A stretch of 7,819 bases of DNA from assembly GCA_007119405.1 (NCBI GenBank), contig SKPT01000089.1, positions 1 to 7,819 of the forward strand, in the 5' to 3' direction. The DNA comes from Phycisphaeraceae bacterium (lineage in GTDB: Bacteria > Planctomycetota > Phycisphaerae > Phycisphaerales > Phycisphaeraceae). Every line of letters begins with the position of its first letter. The stretch's first letter is position 1. Below the pieces are notes generated by a model. The model was not told the origin of the DNA, searched no databases, and saw only the letters and a program-made list of their open reading frames with translations. The translations under genes were made by a program, and so were the position numbers. Positions 5,933-7,819 of this stretch are shown here, in pieces.

Positions 5933-7455
5933 GCCATCTCCCGGGCCGCGTGCTCCGTGGGCGGTGGTGCCGGCTTGATGCGTGTGTGGATCGTCAGCGC
6001 CGTCAGGTCGCGTGGTGGGCCGGGCGTGAGCGCGCTGGCGACGTAGCCGACGATCACGCACGTGCCGAAGCCGATGATCGAGTTGAGAAAGCCACTGAGC
6101 GGCGAGAACTGCGCGGCGCTGAGGACGACGACGGTGGCCACGGCGGCGCCGATGAGCGTGCCGGCGCTGTTGGCGCGCCGCGTGAGGGTGCCCAGGGCGA
6201 ACAGGCCCGCGAGCACGCCGATGACGAGGAACAGCCAGCCAAGGAACGTGTCGAGCAGGCCGCGGACCTCGTACGCGGCGACGAGCGTGGCGCCGGCGAT
6301 GGCCGCGACGCCGACGACGATCGTCGCGGCCCGGGCCAGCACCATCTGCCGCCGGTCGGTCGCGCGCCTGGCCAGCGGCTTGTAGAAGTCGTTGACGATG
6401 GACGTGGCGATGGAGTTCATCGAGCTGTCGATGGTGGACATGCCGGCGGCGAAGACGCCGGCGATGACCAGGCCCGCCAGGCCCAGCGGCAACTGCTGCA
6501 TGAGGAACACGGGGACGATGGCGTCGTCGTGGGCGAGCTCGGGCAGCAGGTGGGGGTGGGCGACGTAGAAGACGAACATGGCCGTGCCAACGCCGTAAAA
6601 GAGCAGCTGCACCGGGATGCCGCCCGCGGCGGCGAGCCAGAGCGCCTGGCGGGCGCTGCGCGTGTCGCGCGTGGTGAGGTAGCGTTGCACCAGCGACTGG
6701 TCGGCGACGTAGGCGTTGAACTGGCTCATGCCGTAGCCGAGCACGATGACCCAGAGGACGGGCGCGGCGGCGGTGGGGTCGAAGCCGGGGTTGTAGAGGG
6801 CGAGCTTGTCATGCTCGCGGGCGACGGTGAAGAGCTCGCCCAGCCCGCCGTCCAGGCTCGCCACGGCGATCAGGCACGCGGTGAGCGCCCCGCCGATGAG
6901 CACGACGACCTGCATGACGTCGGTCCAGATGACGGCCTCGATGCCGCCGAGCATGGTGTAGACGATGGCGAGCACGCCGATGACGACGATGCTGGTGTAC
7001 AGCGGCAGGCCGGCCGCCTCGGCGAGCACGAGCGCCGGCAGCACGAGCATGATGGCGGCCCGGCCGAGGTGGAAGATGATGAAGATCGTCGAGCCCAGCA
7101 GCCGCACCGCGCGGTTGAAGCGCAGTTCGAGATATTCGTAGGCGGTCGTGATGTTCAGCTCGCGATAGAACGGGATGAACCAGCGGGTGACGAAGGGCAC
7201 GGCCGCGAGGGCGGCGAACATGCCGACGAAGTAGGCCCAGTTGGTGCGGTAGACGAGCGCCGGGATGGCGATGAAGGTCAGGGCGCTGAGCCCGGTGCCG
7301 TAGAGGCTCAGCCCGGCCGCCCACCAGGGCACGCGCTTGCTGCCGCGGAAGTACTCGCCCGTGCCGCCACGCTGGCGGGCGAACCACGCGCCCACCGCCA
7401 CGACAAGCGCCAGGTACGCGACGATCACGAGCAGGTCGGCGACGGCGAGACGCAT
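5923..7455 (-). CDS. sodium:solute symporter family (SSF/SLC5) transporter
   Basis: Inner-membrane secondary transporter that uses the sodium gradient to import a small organic solute. The 510 residues form a strongly hydrophobic chain consistent with about 13 membrane helices. Seen: an outward N-terminal helix (about 5-26), GEYFRGSKRVPWWAAGLSL, the TAYEYLELRFN loop, YTMLGGIEAVIWTD before a helix, VADQSLVQRYLTTRD, and GMSTIDSSMNSIATSIVND. S340-T341 fall at the Ser-Ser/Thr pair that binds sodium in PutP and vSGLT, so the ion site looks intact. The overall pattern recalls SLC5 monocarboxylate, iodide, vitamin or sialic-acid carriers, but the substrate cannot be assigned. It is convergent with the RraA-family gene, 30 nt apart, so not in that operon. 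The ATG at 7455 has no Shine-Dalgarno; a C-run and an AT-rich hexamer precede it, as for mtnP. Codons end mostly in C. Confidence 0.92.
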   Translation of the reverse strand: MRLAVADLLVIVAYLALVVAVGAWFARQRGGTGEYFRGSKRVPWWAAGLSLYGTGLSALTFIAIPALVYRTNWAYFVGMFAALAAVPFVTRWFIPFYRELNITTAYEYLELRFNRAVRLLGSTIFIIFHLGRAAIMLVLPALVLAEAAGLPLYTSIVVIGVLAIVYTMLGGIEAVIWTDVMQVVVLIGGALTACLIAVASLDGGLGELFTVAREHDKLALYNPGFDPTAAAPVLWVIVLGYGMSQFNAYVADQSLVQRYLTTRDTRSARQALWLAAAGGIPVQLLFYGVGTAMFVFYVAHPHLLPELAHDDAIVPVFLMQQLPLGLAGLVIAGVFAAGMSTIDSSMNSIATSIVNDFYKPLARRATDRRQMVLARAATIVVGVAAIAGATLVAAYEVRGLLDTFLGWLFLVIGVLAGLFALGTLTRRANSAGTLIGAAVATVVVLSAAQFSPLSGFLNSIIGFGTCVIVGYVASALTPGPPRDLTALTIHTRIKPAPPPTEHAAREMAAP

Positions 7456-7461
7456 GGGGGG

Positions 7462-7490
7462 AGTTTATTGAATGCAGAATGCAGAATGCA
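7462..7490 (-). promoter_or_regulatory. candidate leaderless start module of the symporter
   Basis: On the minus strand TAAACT (7467 down to 7462; 4 of 6 matches to TATAAT) stands exactly 6 nt, all C, before the ATG at 7455, with the heptamer array just upstream. The same order and spacing occur before mtnP. No good -35 is found at 16-18 nt; array-derived TTCTGC copies fall at spacings 13 and 20. Lack of a Shine-Dalgarno fits leaderless expression. Confidence 0.3.
7470..7490. repeat. heptamer tandem array, three exact GAATGCA copies
   Basis: GAATGCA at 7470, 7477 and 7484, then a partial GAA. Same unit as at 850-877. It lies 14 nt upstream of the symporter start codon, in the same orientation relative to the gene as the array before mtnP. 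Confidence 0.8.
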
Positions 7491-7498
7491 GAAAGGGG

Positions 7499-7528
7499 AA
7501 CCGCGAAGGGGCGAAGGGCGCGAAGAGG
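7499..7528. repeat. GCGAAG-rich dispersed tract, copy 2
   Basis: Begins AACCGCGAAGGGGCGAAGG, with GCGAAG at 7503, 7511 and 7520, spaced 8 and 9 nt. It matches the tract after the lpxK stop at 2013-2052 but is one unit shorter. Confidence 0.65.
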
Positions 7529-7557
7529 AGGGGGAGCAAGGCAGGAAGGACAGGACG

Positions 7558-7579
7558 GGGGGTGGAGCGGGGGTGGAGC
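7558..7579. repeat. 11-bp tandem duplication
   Basis: GGGGGTGGAGC occurs twice back to back (7558-7568 and 7569-7579) without mismatch. Probably slippage in a G-rich spacer; no function is suggested. Confidence 0.7.
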
Positions 7580-7599
7580 GTTGCGGGTGCTTTCCGGCC

Positions 7600-7618
7600 C
7601 CCCTCCCTTCGGGAGGGG
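7600..7618. terminator. 8-bp GC hairpin, terminator-like or repeat-derived
   Basis: CCCCTCCC (7600-7607), loop TTC, GGGAGGGG (7611-7618). The stem is perfect, but no T-run follows on either strand within a few bases. It is upstream of the symporter, so it would act only on transcripts entering from the right or from an unseen gene. More likely part of a dispersed C/G-rich repeat. Confidence 0.35.
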
Positions 7619-7633
7619 TTGGGGGAGGGTGGG
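7615..7633 (+). other. G-quadruplex-forming motif
   Basis: Four G-runs, GGGG-TT-GGGGG-A-GGG-T-GGG, with loops of 2, 1 and 1 nt, meet the usual G4 rule. The first run is also the right arm of the adjacent hairpin, so the two folds compete. Confidence 0.55.
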
Positions 7634-7667
7634 TGCGAATGGTTCGGGTGACCGTTTTTAGAGCGCG

Positions 7668-7819
7668 TTCAATCCATTCGTAGCGGCCAGGGGTGCCACT
7701 GACAAGCGGAGTCCGCGGAGCTTGTCAGTGCGGATCGGCCTGGCGGACCCATCACGTCGCTCCGCACTGACAAGGCCGAAGACGGCCTTGTCAGTGGCAC
7801 CCGCTACGAATGGATTGAA
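7668..7819. repeat. 152-bp palindromic element with 19-bp terminal inverted repeats (MITE/REP-like)
   Basis: Terminal repeats 7668-7686 (TTCAATCCATTCGTAGCGG) and 7801-7819 are exact reverse complements. Inside, the 10-mer CACTGACAAG alternates with its complement: 7697-7706 (+), 7721-7730 (-), 7765-7774 (+), 7787-7796 (-). Two folds are possible: neighbouring hairpins (11-bp stem 7697-7707/7720-7730; 14-bp stem 7765-7778/7783-7796 with an AAGA loop), or one long cruciform (7668-7686 with 7801-7819, 7693-7706 with 7787-7800, 7721-7734 with 7761-7774). It encodes no protein. The structure suits a non-autonomous mobile or REP-type element. No target-site duplication can be judged because the window ends on its last base. 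Confidence 0.8.

Larger units (their letters stand above)
7456..7819. other. gene-free, repeat-dense intergenic region
   Basis: No credible gene is seen on either strand in these 364 bases. From left to right it holds the symporter leader with its heptamer array, the second GCGAAG tract, an 11-bp tandem duplication, a C-rich/G-rich hairpin joined to a G-quadruplex motif, and the 152-bp palindromic element reaching the window edge. 7634-7667 has nothing recognisable apart from a short T-run at 7654-7659. Confidence 0.7.

Noticed and set aside
5950..7683. 577-codon plus-strand open frame opposite the symporter
   Set aside because: Very acidic and repetitive (Asp, Glu, Gly, Arg, His), as expected from reading hydrophobic membrane codons backwards. 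The minus strand clearly encodes an SSF transporter.
7668..7819. CRISPR-like reading of the repeated 10-mer
   Set aside because: The copies alternate in orientation, are only 10 nt long, have spacers of unequal length and pair with one another. That is a palindromic element, not an array of direct repeats.

Overview
The window is GC-rich bacterial chromosome encoding a Gram-negative cell envelope, shown by an lpxK (lipid A kinase) and a full-length bifunctional hldE (ADP-heptose synthesis). Very high GC, Shine-Dalgarno-poor starts, an MTAP-type mtnP, a sodium:solute symporter and intergenic spaces full of dispersed palindromic and short tandem repeats make a member of Planctomycetota (perhaps Phycisphaerae-like) my best guess. 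No marker gene proves this.

Layout: (1) 1-839, minus strand, 5-methylthioadenosine phosphorylase, cut by the window edge near its C-terminus. (2) 840-988, a divergent intergenic region with a heptamer array and a promoter-like leader for mtnP. (3) 989-2014, plus strand, lpxK. (4) 2015-2310, no gene, holding a GCGAAG-rich tract, a small palindrome, a 92-bp REP-like inverted repeat with perfect 32-bp arms, and a candidate promoter for the next operon. (5) 2311-5892, a tightly packed plus-strand operon: hldE, a class I/II PLP aminotransferase overlapping it by 4 nt, and an RraA/HMG-aldolase-family gene 31 nt later. (6) 5923-7455, minus strand, a sodium:solute symporter convergent with the operon. 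(7) 7456-7819, no gene, packed with repeats and ending in a 152-bp element with 19-bp terminal inverted repeats and four alternating copies of a 10-mer.

Function: LpxK and HldE serve lipopolysaccharide assembly (lipid A 4'-phosphate and the inner-core heptose donor). MtnP salvages adenine and methylthioribose-1-phosphate from methylthioadenosine. The aminotransferase and RraA-like protein could act in sequence on a 4-hydroxy amino or keto acid, but the substrate is unknown. The symporter substrate cannot be read from sequence.

The genes are conventional families. The most unusual content is non-coding: the dual-fold palindromic element at the right end, and a closely similar start module (heptamer array, AT-rich hexamer, C-run, ATG) in front of both minus-strand genes, which looks like a leaderless promoter carried by or built on a dispersed repeat. 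Long open frames antisense to the real genes are GC-driven shadows and were left out.
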